Source of the DNA: Azolla pinnata | Lineage: Eukaryota > Streptophyta > Polypodiopsida > Salviniales > Salviniaceae | Direction: 5' to 3' | NCBI GenBank assembly: GCA_037176905.1 | Contig: JBBBWG010002326.1 | Coordinates: forward strand, 1-33,446 | DNA: 33,446 nt | Part shown: piece after piece, positions 18,201-30,000 of the stretch | Numbering within the stretch: the first letter of the stretch is position 1 | Layout of the letters: every line of letters starts with the position of its first letter | Program-made: the position numbers and the translations under genes | Notes under the pieces: model-generated | The model's database searches: none | What the model saw: the letters and a program-made list of their open reading frames with translations, nothing else | What the model was told of the DNA's origin: nothing

Positions 18201-21200
18201 TGATCGTTCCAATTACAGTGAGAAACCAATAACTTAACTGTTAAAATTCTAAATGCCAATGCACCTGTTCAACCTCTTTGAACTTAGATTACTTGATGCG
18301 TGCAAAAGTTATGCAGCATTAAAGGGCATTAATACTCAAAAGAGTTAAACTTCCAATCTGTACTTAAAGCTGATCTGTCTGAGTTGTCAGTTTACATCTT
18401 ACATGATATCTGAAATGCCCAAAAGACTTATCAGGATAAGCTGAAGAGTTGAAAGCTCTATGTCAAAATGTAGGTTTCTTTGATTTCATAATTAACTTGG
18501 ATTTTATTTAAGGGAGGTAGAATTACCATGCTTAGAGCCTAGTTAAAAATAAAAAATAAACTGTTCATATTCCAAGCTGGAAAGAATTACAGACTGTGTA
18601 AAGTAAAGTGAGAACGGCAAGAATACTTCTTCTGTTCTATAATGTATATGGCATTTATTCTGAATAATGCAAAGCCTTTGAGAAGGTCCATCTTTTATTT
18701 ATCACAAGGCATCATTTATTTTTGCTTTAACGAAACCCTCAGGTTATTATCCGTTAGATTCTTCAGATATCAAATTACTTTTTACTATGCTATATGTAGA
18801 TCAAAATCATGCTAACTAAATGAGGATGTGATGCATCAAACATCTAATCAGACAAATTCATGTTAATTAGTCTGATGCCATTAATCCATGGTAGATCACA
18901 GTTTTCGTGCAGCCTGATTTTCGTGTCCGAAGATCTTTGACAGCTAGGAAGTGGAATGTTCTTCAGGTTTGAAGATTATGATTCATAAAATGGCTTCTAG
19001 ATTGATCTTGTTATACAAGTTGAAATGGTGGTCCATATCCTGGACATGATACATGACAATAAATCTGACCACACTTTGTGCAAGCTAACATGCCTAAATT
19101 TAGTAATTCAACTTTACAGGCTTATCGCTGGATGTTTGCTTAATTTTCTTGGGGTTAACATGTTGAACTTTATCAGGGGGCTGCAGATGCCCTGTTTCAA
19201 CAAAGGGAAGAGCAACTGAAAAATTCTGAGAAAAGGCTAATCGAGGAGCAAACCAGACTTTCGGACATGCGGAATTATCTACTCAAGTATGAAGTAGCTC
19301 TATCTGAAAGAGAGAGATCGGTGCGGAAGCAAGAGCTGGTAAACTCGTTGCTTGATTTCAATCGCAATTCTGTTCCTCAAAGGAAATGCTATCGTCTCTT
19401 CTGCAGCAATTTAAGTGGTTTATGATTGTGGACCCCTTATAAATGCATGTGATCCATATTTACTAGTATATTTGTTGTCTTTGTGATGTTTCCTCATGAA
19501 TCCATGGGATCACTTATGTTTGCTACTTGTGTTATCTGATGGTTCTAGGTTAATATAAAACATGCTACTAGCTACATATTGATTCATGAGTTAAAGAAAG
19601 CTTCTCTATCACGTGTTTATTTATTTACTAGATATGGTTGGAAAGCATCGATCTGTTTTTAGATTAATTGGTTACCCCAATTCAGGATGTTGCAGAAAGT
19701 CAACAAGCAGCGACTGCTTCCTTGGTTGAAGTGCAAAAAAGATCTGCAGAAATTTCGGTGGAAGATTGCCGTATTCAGGAAAAACAACAGCAATTGGAAG
19801 ATTTTGAAAAGCAGTTAGGTAAGGCAATGCAAGATATGCTGCTGGAAACAGAAGCTTTAAACAAGAAAAAGCAGGAATGTCATGAGCAAAACCTTCAGAT
19901 TTGTGCCAGAGAAAAGGCTGTACAGTTGCACCTTGTTCAGTGTGAAGAGGAGAAGGAAAAGTTAAAAGCTGAATGGGCAAAACTTGAAGAGGAAAGGGCA
20001 GTGGATAGCAAGGCAAGGAAAGAAACCAAGGAGAGGGAAGAACGGGTTGCAGCAAAAGAGAAAACTGTTGAGGAAAAGTTCCTGGCCGTTGAGAATCTTG
20101 TTCAGAAGCTTGATGCAAGAGAAAAATTGCTACAGAATATAAAGAAACAATGTGAAGAGGAACGGAATCAAATTCATGACTTGATGGTAAAAATGGATAT
20201 TGAGAGTAAGTCAACTGAAGATGCTGAGAAGGAGTTTGAGATATCTAAGAATTATTTTAATGAAGCTTTGAAACGTTTCTCCATCGAGCAGCAACAAGCA
20301 GTTGAGGATAAGAAACTAACAGATGAAAAGATTAAAATATTAGAGGAAAGAGTTAAAAAGAAAGAAAAAGATTTAATGCAGAAACAAAAAGTCCTGGAAA
20401 TGCTTGATTCTCAAGTAAAGAAAGAGCAACATCAAAATCATATTTTACAATCTAAAATCCAGATAGAGCAGGAGAAGATGATGGAAGAAATGACCATACA
20501 GGAAGAAAATATTAAAAAGAAAGAGTTAATTTTGAAAAAAAAGGAAGAGAATGTAAAGAAGATCCTTCAAAAGCTGGTTGAGAAGAGGAACCTTGTTGAT
20601 TTGAAGCTTAAACAATTAAAGGAGATAGAAATACGGACAGAATCACTAGAAGATGAGCTGCGAATGCAACACCAGGAACATCTACAGAAGGTCTTTCTCA
20701 AACTGGATTGTGTATTTTCTTAAAGTTAAGTTTATTTATGATTAGTCAAGAGTTGGGACATTTGCATCTCTCTTTTAATTTTCAGAAAAATGCACCGGTT
20801 AATGCATATGCATTGTTGTGAAAAGTCTTTCTTTTTGTAGACTAGTTTGTGCCTCAAATGTACAAAAACAACCCGGGGGATTGTGAGGAGGATAACTTGT
20901 GTCCTTCAAATAATTTCTTTTTCTGATTCCTACCTGGTTTGATGGCATACTTGTTCGTTCAGGCCTACTGAATCTGTTCTCGGTGACTGCATAGATTAAC
21001 TTTTTGTTGGGTTGCAGTTCAGATAAAGACATGGGTCCCCCATTTGACTTAGCTGTCTCCTTTTGGTCAAGCCATGTTGTAGAGGCATACTGAACATGTT
21101 GATAGAAACCAACGACTGCAGGCTTTTGCGATTGTTCTCATTGGAGTGGTTACTTATGTTGATTAAGTTGAACCACATCCTATGTGAGCCAAATGATTTT

Positions 21201-24200
21201 CTCATAATACAAACGAAAACAAGAGAAACCTGCACCCAAATCGTACTTCCTGAAAGAATCTGTTGATACTGAGTGGTAGAATACTTTCTGGAATTAAGAG
21301 GAGATGATTATTTGGAGTTTGAGATTGCTGAGGTATGGAATAGGAATTGGAATTTCTAGAGATATTCCACCAGTGTGAGTGCGATATCTGATTATTCATT
21401 ATTGCCATTTGAATATCAGATTGAAGACATTGATATAGTTAATTACTGTGGAAAAGTCAACAGAAGTATACAAAACATAGAGGCTACTAACTGCTCATCA
21501 CATGTTTATGCTGATAATCCTTGGACATGGAATGACTTATAGAAATCAGAAGATCGAAAATATGAATAAAGAAAAATAATTTGTACGAAATCAAGCATTT
21601 TTATTAGTAAGTGGAGCAGTTTAGAGACTCTGGGGCAACAAGAAGTTAGGAAAATTTTCCCACTCTACCACCTGTGTAGACTACTATGGACTAGAATCTC
21701 CCTCATGTGGTAATGCTTCCTTGAGTTGGTGGCTCTGCGTTGTTTTGCCTAATTCTCAGAAAGGGTCTTCCCTTCTTTACTGAGGATGTATTTTATTAAG
21801 AGATTTTTTCATGGCGACTTGTTGAGCCATATTGAGAGAATGAGAGAAGTCCCTTGATTGTATGTTAAGCCAATTATCTTTTACTTTCAATTTAGTTGAT
21901 GTTACTCCAAGGCTCAGAATTCGAATTAGAAATTGTTAGCATCCACAAAGAGGCCAAATTTGACCCATAGGACGTAAGTTTACATAGTTCTTGCTAGGTG
22001 TTTCCTCCCTAAGAAGGGATGTACATGCCTTGGAGTAAGCGTCTCTATGTGAGTAATGTTCATGCATGTGCTTAAGCTCTAGGTGGTGCTTCCAGTATTG
22101 CTTTCAGTTTATCACTACCTCTTAGTATGTCATATATGCTAGTTTATCACCTCCTAGGGCCAGCGTTTTTTAGTGACTAAGCGAGTCGAGATGTTGCTAA
22201 GGTGCTTGTGCAGAAAGAAAGAGCTTGTGCAGAAAGAAAGAGCTTGTGCAGATAATGGCCTTTATTTGTCAATGATACATGTAACATGGCCTTGGTCCGT
22301 TGATTTGTAGCCTACATACCCTACACATTCCGATTGCTTGATCAATGTTGATCCCTTTTGATTGTCTCGGGGAGCCTTTACTAGTGTATCCATTGGTGGT
22401 CGAATTGTGGCACGAGGGAGACTCATTAAATTAAAGAAATTCATGATTGTTCTTTGTTGGTGAGTTGTGATTTTATTGTTTTCCTTCAGCAATTTCTTCC
22501 TGTGTCCCTTGGGTCCTAGTAAGAATAACCCCAAGAAATGTTGGTATTTGTATTCCTTTACCTTAGGTGGGTCATTTGAAACCATTTTTGTAAAGACAGT
22601 GGTATTGGCCTCTTATTTCATAGAATACAAAACAGCGACAGACATGGTGTTCTTCCGATTCCACTTGCCAATTACATAATTGGAATATACTTTCTTCCAT
22701 ATGTTTGTGAGCATACCTGCCTTTCTTAATTTCTAAGTGATGTGAGGAAGTCTTGAGCTGCCCTATCACTGTGTGGAATGCATGAGAAAGATGTGTATCC
22801 ATGCAAGAAGGGGTGAGGATCAATCCATCTTGTGATGTGTGTATGAAAAAGGCCTTATGTTGCGCCACCTTTCTACCAAGAGGTGTCGTGGGACTGATCC
22901 ATGTCCTTTTGTTATTGAATTTGATGATATCAACTCGGATCACTCTATGCTTCTCCACTTTGATCATCCTTATATGTGAACAACCTAGGCTGTACCAGAA
23001 AGAAGGTAGGTTCCTTGGATGCAAAAGGAACCGTTCTTACATTTCAGGATACCAACAATGGGTATCTCCATGTTCAGCAAGTTCTAATGATAGACATAAG
23101 TTTCAACCTTGGATACTTTTTCTTAGGGAGTTTCTGTAATAGTTGGATGCTAGACATTAATCAAAGCAGTGCCTCGGCTGGTGTTAGGGCTGCTACCATC
23201 TCTGCCCTTAGAAGATCATGGGGCATAGATGCTTTGCTCCTTATAATCCAGCCAATTATCAAGATTAAAGATCTCTGTAAATCTGTCCAGTTATGCGCCT
23301 TATGAGAGCTCGGTTCCCAAATTTCTACTACAACTTGGGAATTGGACGTGTGCACGTTATCTTTTGAGAGCACCAAGGCCTACATATCCACAAGAAAATC
23401 GGGCACATGCAGCTTCATTTAGGGAGAGCCAAGGCCCTGTGAATGTCACTCCTAGGCATGCAAACCCGCTGTCTTACCACTTGGCCACGCCCCACAGATC
23501 ATCAGTACAACGACTATCCCATATTTTGGTTCTTCTGTCAACCTGTTTTTTATCCTTCGTTAGTTGAGGCCACACATGTTCTTGGTTTTTTATTTTATTT
23601 CTCAACAAATATGATGTATTTCTAGGAGATAGGAGGATCAGTATGAAAATTGGTGCCTAGAGAGATAATATTAGGTAGATGGATGGATGGATTTTAAGCA
23701 TGTGGTCAACAACTCACTCTATAAACGTAATCTGAATGGGTAACCAATTAGTCTCAAGTAGCTTAACTAGAACAAACCTATAAGAAAATATTTTTGGATA
23801 TCATGAAAACTGTCAATGGATGCTACTGTCTTCCTATATTTCAACCTTGTCAAAGAAAGGTATTCTGAGAACTTAAAATTAACAACTCCATCATTTCATA
23901 TGTTTGAAACGGCTATAGTAAGTTGTGTATCTTCTAAGGTATATTCACAAAACACCTTACCTTATAAAACAAAAGCATAGTGAATACATTTCTAATGCTA
24001 ACTTCTTAATGCCATGTTTTTTACTGTGATGTGACCAGATTCTACTTGTTTTTCTATTTGTGTCATGTTTTTCTTGTGTTTCTTCTTGTTTACATATCCT
24101 ATAATAATATTTCTGTCTATTTCTCTAATATGATTTTTCTGTGCTGTGGTGACGAGGTTTGCAATGGTGCGGAATGAGATTAGGATCTGTAGAGGTGCAA

Positions 24201-26980
24201 GATCAAAGAGAAAGATTGAATAAATAAATCTTCACGTTATAGATAGGGAGAGAGACTGTACACAGAATACGAACATTAGACACACGAGAAATCACCATTC
24301 CAGAGATGCAAGAATGTGCAACTAAATATATTTGGTCTACCTTGCAACATTCAAAGATGTTCATGGATTGAATGTCAAAACATCTATTGAAATCTAGAAA
24401 GGAATATGGTTATCTATTGTCTTTCAAACAACTATTCCCCATTAATACTCGAAGGGTGACAAAGTGATCAGAATGCTAGAAACACTTCTGTAGAGAGATA
24501 GTGAGAGATATTATCTACTATAGAGACCATAATCGGGCCTATGAGACAAAACATTACGTTGAGTATTGTTGATTTCGTCCTTATCCTAAAGGTCCATGAG
24601 AATGACCTTAATGCATGCAGTGAAACAAATCCAAAGATACTTTAAGTAGGAAATGTATGATCAACGTGTAGAGGTTAAGTAGAAGTGAGGAAACCATGTT
24701 GAGTCTTATTCGTTGGGTGTCCTCATGTGAATCAGCGAGCAAATGATCTCCATTTTCTATTTATGATAAGTTCATAGTCCTAACTTCCCAATATTCTTGA
24801 TCTCTTTAGCAGACAGTCCTATATTTTCTTCATCTGTAGCTGATGTTCCTCTGTTTTTCCTAAGATGAATCTTTTGTTCATTGTCTATGCAGATGTGAGT
24901 GTGTAGAAAAAGTCTGGTAATTGAAGCTTCGCATCTGAATGCTTTTAGAGAAGAAAAAAGAAAAATGATGACTCGTATGTGCTTGTATGATGGGCATTGA
25001 TTTGCAATGATGTTTGTCTAGGAACCTTTCAAGACTTGCCTATTGTGATATCAATGTAGTGTTCTCATATATGTTTATCAATAAAATTCTGCGTTTTTTG
25101 CCAAGGGAGTGAGAAGATATAAGAAGCTACAATATAATTATAAAAAAGAAAAGAAAGAATATGAAACAGGTTGAAGCACATGCAAGAAAACATGAGGCTG
25201 AATTACAGCAACTTGAGACTAGAAAGCACGATTTACAACTGAAGAGTGCTGAGGTGGATAGAAGATTTCAAGAAGTTCAAGCTATGAAAGAGGAGGCCAA
25301 GCAATGCCAAAAGAAGGTGGAGAGAGAGTTTCATGAGAAGGTGGAAGCTTTGTTAAAGGACAAAGCACACCTAGAAACTCAGAAACAAAATGTGGTAATA
25401 TTTGATTTTCTTTTTCGTTGGAGGAAATATATATAAGCTTGCTCTATGAATTGTAATAATCGAAATTAGGCATGATTGAGGCTAGTTTAACGTAACCTTT
25501 GCACCTAAAACTGATAACTTCGCTATATGAGATCTTCTTACTTGTGTGCAGTTCTAGATTCCTTATACCTATGTAGTCTTGCCCAGTCTTAAGATACATG
25601 CGTATATTATGAGCACAACTATGAATGAAGATTTGTTTTCAACTGTTATAAGTTTTGGGTGTGAGACTAGGCTCTGTATTCTTTAATTATGGCTGCCATG
25701 AAAAACTATATTATTGATGATTATAAGAATTCTCCATTAAATCAACATAAACACCCACTATTTGTTGATTTCTATGGTGAAGGCTCGTAAAGCATCCTTT
25801 GATATTTAGGATGAAATGGACTCAGTACCTAGTGAAAACAATAAAGGAGTTAATAAGTCCGTTCATGATTGTATCCTAGGCAAAAAACTCCGCTTTCTAA
25901 TTTATTTATGCCAGTCAATTCACTATTACTTCATGTAGGTCTGAAATTCAAAATCAATAGATTCCACTTGGAACTTTGTAAACCTTGCCTACGAGAGATA
26001 TTGAAGAGCAGAAATGTGGGATATATGCAGTATTAACTAGGAAGAGAAAAGCTTAATTACACTTGTCCTTTGTTTATTGTTGTGCTGCTTTAAAGTTGAG
26101 TTAACAATCTACTCCAGGGACAAAAACAGTGCTTCCTTTCTTTCCTAATTTTAATCTGGGGGTATGTCCATTCCTATTTCTGTTTTTATTTCAATGTGCT
26201 CAATGGCGGGACAATTCCTGTTCAATTGAGACAAATTTTGTTTCTTAAGAAACGCAGTACTTTCTTTTCTACTCTATCAGGGGGATATGGCCACTCCCAT
26301 ATCTATTATTGTAATTACATCCATAGCAGTGATTTTTCTTGTATTTGTTAGTTGCCATGTCAATCAGCCCATTTTCTTGATCTTCATTCTCCATCTGATT
26401 TTGTAGTTTTATAAGAATGGATTCCTGGATACTCATATTTTCTATTCTATGATGCCCTAATGAAGGGGGAATCTTTCTCATCAGGATTATCCTTGAAGAG
26501 GCCATTAACTTGTTTTTCTCTTGCATTTACTTCAGATCAATCTTCAACATCATATTGAAAAAGCTGGAACCAAGGTGATGGACCATATGATGGCATTAGA
26601 TGGGGCTTCAATTAAGATTGATATGCTTCTTCAAAAGCTAGAAGTGTCAGAGAAAAAGCTGCACGTTCTAGTGAAGCATATTTCTCAACAGCAGAAGTTT
26701 TTAATCGAGAAGGAGAAGGCTCTCACAGCAAAGGTTGTACACAATTTACAATTTTCAGATGGTTGAGATGCAGCCAGTTCAAATGCTTTTACTGAATTAC
26801 ATTATATTGCATATGAAAGGCATAAATTTGTCCTAGATTCAACCAGAAATGACTTCTCTAGATAATAGATCTTTACAAGCCACTCCCCCACATGATCCAG
26901 TATACATCTAGTTACACTTTCTAATTCCAATTCCTTTTGCCAGTGCCCATTCTAAACCTACTAACTTCGTCTAATCGACT

Positions 26981-27028
<48 letters not shown>

Positions 27029-30000
27029 TAGGTACATACACTATTTCAAATGTATCTCGTCTTCTCATGAAATCTGGACTTAGCAAGAAATAGCATTCTT
27101 GGGCATTGCAATTTGAAAGGGTTCCACAAGGAATGGGAAAGAAAACATAGCCATCTTATCGCCTGGGAAGAAATAACATTAAAGTCAAGGGAGGAGAATT
27201 CCAATGTAATCCTGTACCTAAAGGTACTGTTAAAACATGCTTAGGTTGGAAATGAGTCTATCGTTGAGAGTTAATTTGTGTGTAAGATGGTGATTAACTT
27301 CAACAATTTGGGTTATGCTTCAAGCAGGAAAAGGACCAGAAACATGATTTCGCTGTAAAGTTGCATCATGCAATGACTGAACATGAGGTGAGTTTCTCAT
27401 TTTTCTTTATATTGATATATATTCTGGTTATAAAGTAACTGAAATGCTAGATATTAACAAGAGTTTCGTCATTAAAAATGTTTAAGCACGAATAATGAAA
27501 TAAGGTACCTATTACAGCAACTCTCTTAGTGCAGCCAATTTCCACATTCTCATAACCAAAGTACATATGTTCTTTTCCCATCAGGAGTCTAACCATGCCA
27601 GTAGTCTGAGTGAGATACGTGAGTCCTAATCTAATCAATGGAATGAGCTGAAAAATAACCTTGGATGAAGATCAAAACTACCTTTATGACTTGCATAATT
27701 TATTAATGATCAAATCTATAGTTTAGACGAGATATTTATGAAGATCAAACTGAAACTATAACAATTCAGAAAATGAACCTTTATTATTTGCATCACTGAT
27801 TAATGATAAAATCTGTAGGATTAAACAGCCCAGGAATAGACTGGAATGAATTAAAAATCTTACATCATAGCTCGCATAGTGTGACATGTCCTGATCCAGT
27901 TTACTCTCATTGGGTAAATATTTTGTTGTCACAAGACTCACCACCAACTGTGGTGTCAGTATGGAATTCCCACAACTGCTTTGAGGATAGAGGTACAATT
28001 TAAATCACATTGGAAGACATGCAATAATGCTGATGACCGTTGAAACAAACTCCACTTTTCCACAATAACGTGTAAATCATGCAGGTATCTTAGATTAATT
28101 CACATTGAGCAAGATCAAGAAGAAGGCTTCAAGAAAAATCAATAGATTAGGAGAAACAATCTTGTCATATAGAACGATGTGGAATGGTTTATATAACCAT
28201 TGTTCGAAAGTAGCTGGAAACTCTATGGTCGATTACATGTGTTCGTACTATTAAAATATACTCACTTCAAAGCTTCTATGGGGTTCACCCTAAGTGTAAT
28301 AAATTCCAGTGAAGTAAATACTACAGATCGATCATGCTCCAGGTTTTGGAATAATGCATAATTACTCGGAACCTAACAAACACAACTTTTTTACTTCCAT
28401 AAGGTATGCAATAGTTGTTTTTAACAAAAGCAACCACGATTTAGTGCAGTTTCTGGTGATGGATTTTTTACCAACAATTGTATTCATCCCGTATATCTAG
28501 CTTGCCATGTTATAACTCTTGCTCTCATTGAACAATACGGGTGAAGCATCTATGTTCTTAGACGAATTTTGTTAGGATAAAAATGAATCATGAATCAGCT
28601 TTCGGAACAGACGTAATGGTGCTGTTTAACATTAAATTTTCACTCGATTGTTCTTGGAGATTGTAATAGTGTTGCAAACTTTCTTCGAAGAAATGTTGGT
28701 GCAATCTGTCCTCTGAAATTATTTTAAACCGGAGAGACAGGAATCAGTTGAAACGTTCACTCCGGAAGTGCTCCAACAAGCGCTTGTACGAATCATCAAA
28801 GACAGGGATAATTTCACAGGTCAACAGCGGGAACTGGTAGGAAAAGCAGTGTCTGTAGGAGAGTAGATTCATATATTAAAATCTAGAATGTAGTGAGACT
28901 GTGTTTCTCATTTCTGTAGGAGCAGACAAAGAAAGAAGTCCAGAATGCCAAATTAACATTAGCAGAGATGGTCATGGGTGCATCAATCACTGCCCACAGA
29001 GCTTCCAGGTGGATAAATCATATCTTTAAAATACTGAGTCCTGTAGTGTTTGCTGCATAACATTAGACTTAGAATGCTAGAAAGCTGCTAAACTGTTTGC
29101 CCCATTACAGAGAACGACAGGCGTTGGAGCAAGAAAGGAGGCGCCTAGTGAAGGCTTTGTTTGCTGCCAGGGAAGCAAGAATCCCGCTGGATGAGAGAAA
29201 CCTGGAGGGAGAAAATGACTTTGTGAAGGAGAGAGAACATGCTTCAAGAATTATCTACAAAGCTGAGCAAATAAAGAAGGCTGTAAATAGTGTAGAAGGA
29301 AATGGAAATGGAGGAGGTAAGTATCCAAGAGGGCAGGCATGCCTAGCCAAAGCAATGCATGGAAGGAGAAACAAACCTTTTTCGAGTGAGGAGCGCTTGA
29401 AAGCTCCTCAAAACCTAACCACGGCTGGGCACAATTCCAAGTCTCCAGAAATGATCTCCCTATGGAGGGGCAAGGAGTGTGCCAAAATAGATAGGGAAGA
29501 GAAGATGGTAATGGATGAATTAAGCAGGCTCCGTTATCAGCATGAAGCGGAAATGAAAACGTCAGGAAACAAGGATTCATGGACGGAATCAGGATTTGTT
29601 GTATTCCAGGGTTGTGAGGCTGGAAATGGTAGCTGCCGTGCATATCCAGGCACTAGTTTGCACCAGCCCCTTCAAGATTCATGCGATGGCCCGGTTTCTG
29701 AAGAGCCAGTGGACGGTTTCTTCTTTTCGGGGACTGAGAGCCCGCATTTGAAGGACATAGACCACGAGGGAACAAATTACGAAGATGCTAGCTCCAACCT
29801 TACTAGGCTCCAAAGCGTCATGCAAGGCCTTTTGAATGCCAGGGATGCAAGCAGGAGCAGATTGCAAAAAGCCCACAATATGATGAGGACATTAGTTTCA
29901 GGAGGTGGTGGAGGAGCATGTATAGTTTCGGAGGTCCAGCATGCGTTGCATGCTCTGACGGATCGTTTGATAGCGATGGAGCAGATGGAAGATGAGCTCA

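Larger units (their letters stand above)
20691..25169. other. intron 6 (4.5 kb), transposon-derived filler
   Basis: This is the longest intron. It contains a 19-bp tandem repeat (22204-22251, 2.5 copies of GCTTGTGCAGAAAGAAAGA), a LINE-like coding remnant (22270-22770, minus) and a tRNA-like SINE head (23425-23493, minus). Elsewhere there is AT-rich sequence without supported coding potential on either strand. Confidence 0.65.

Noticed and set aside
19672..20214. 180-codon minus-strand frame
   Set aside because: It is the antisense of exon 6; Leu/Pro/Ser/Phe richness is the mirror of a Glu/Lys/Gln coiled coil.
23364..23567. Intact tRNA gene in intron 6
   Set aside because: Only the 5' half and A box match; the 3' half cannot close a T arm or acceptor stem.
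29251..29643. 130-codon minus-strand frame
   Set aside because: It is antisense to exon 12, which has splice-supported continuity and an acidic/basic coiled-coil pattern.
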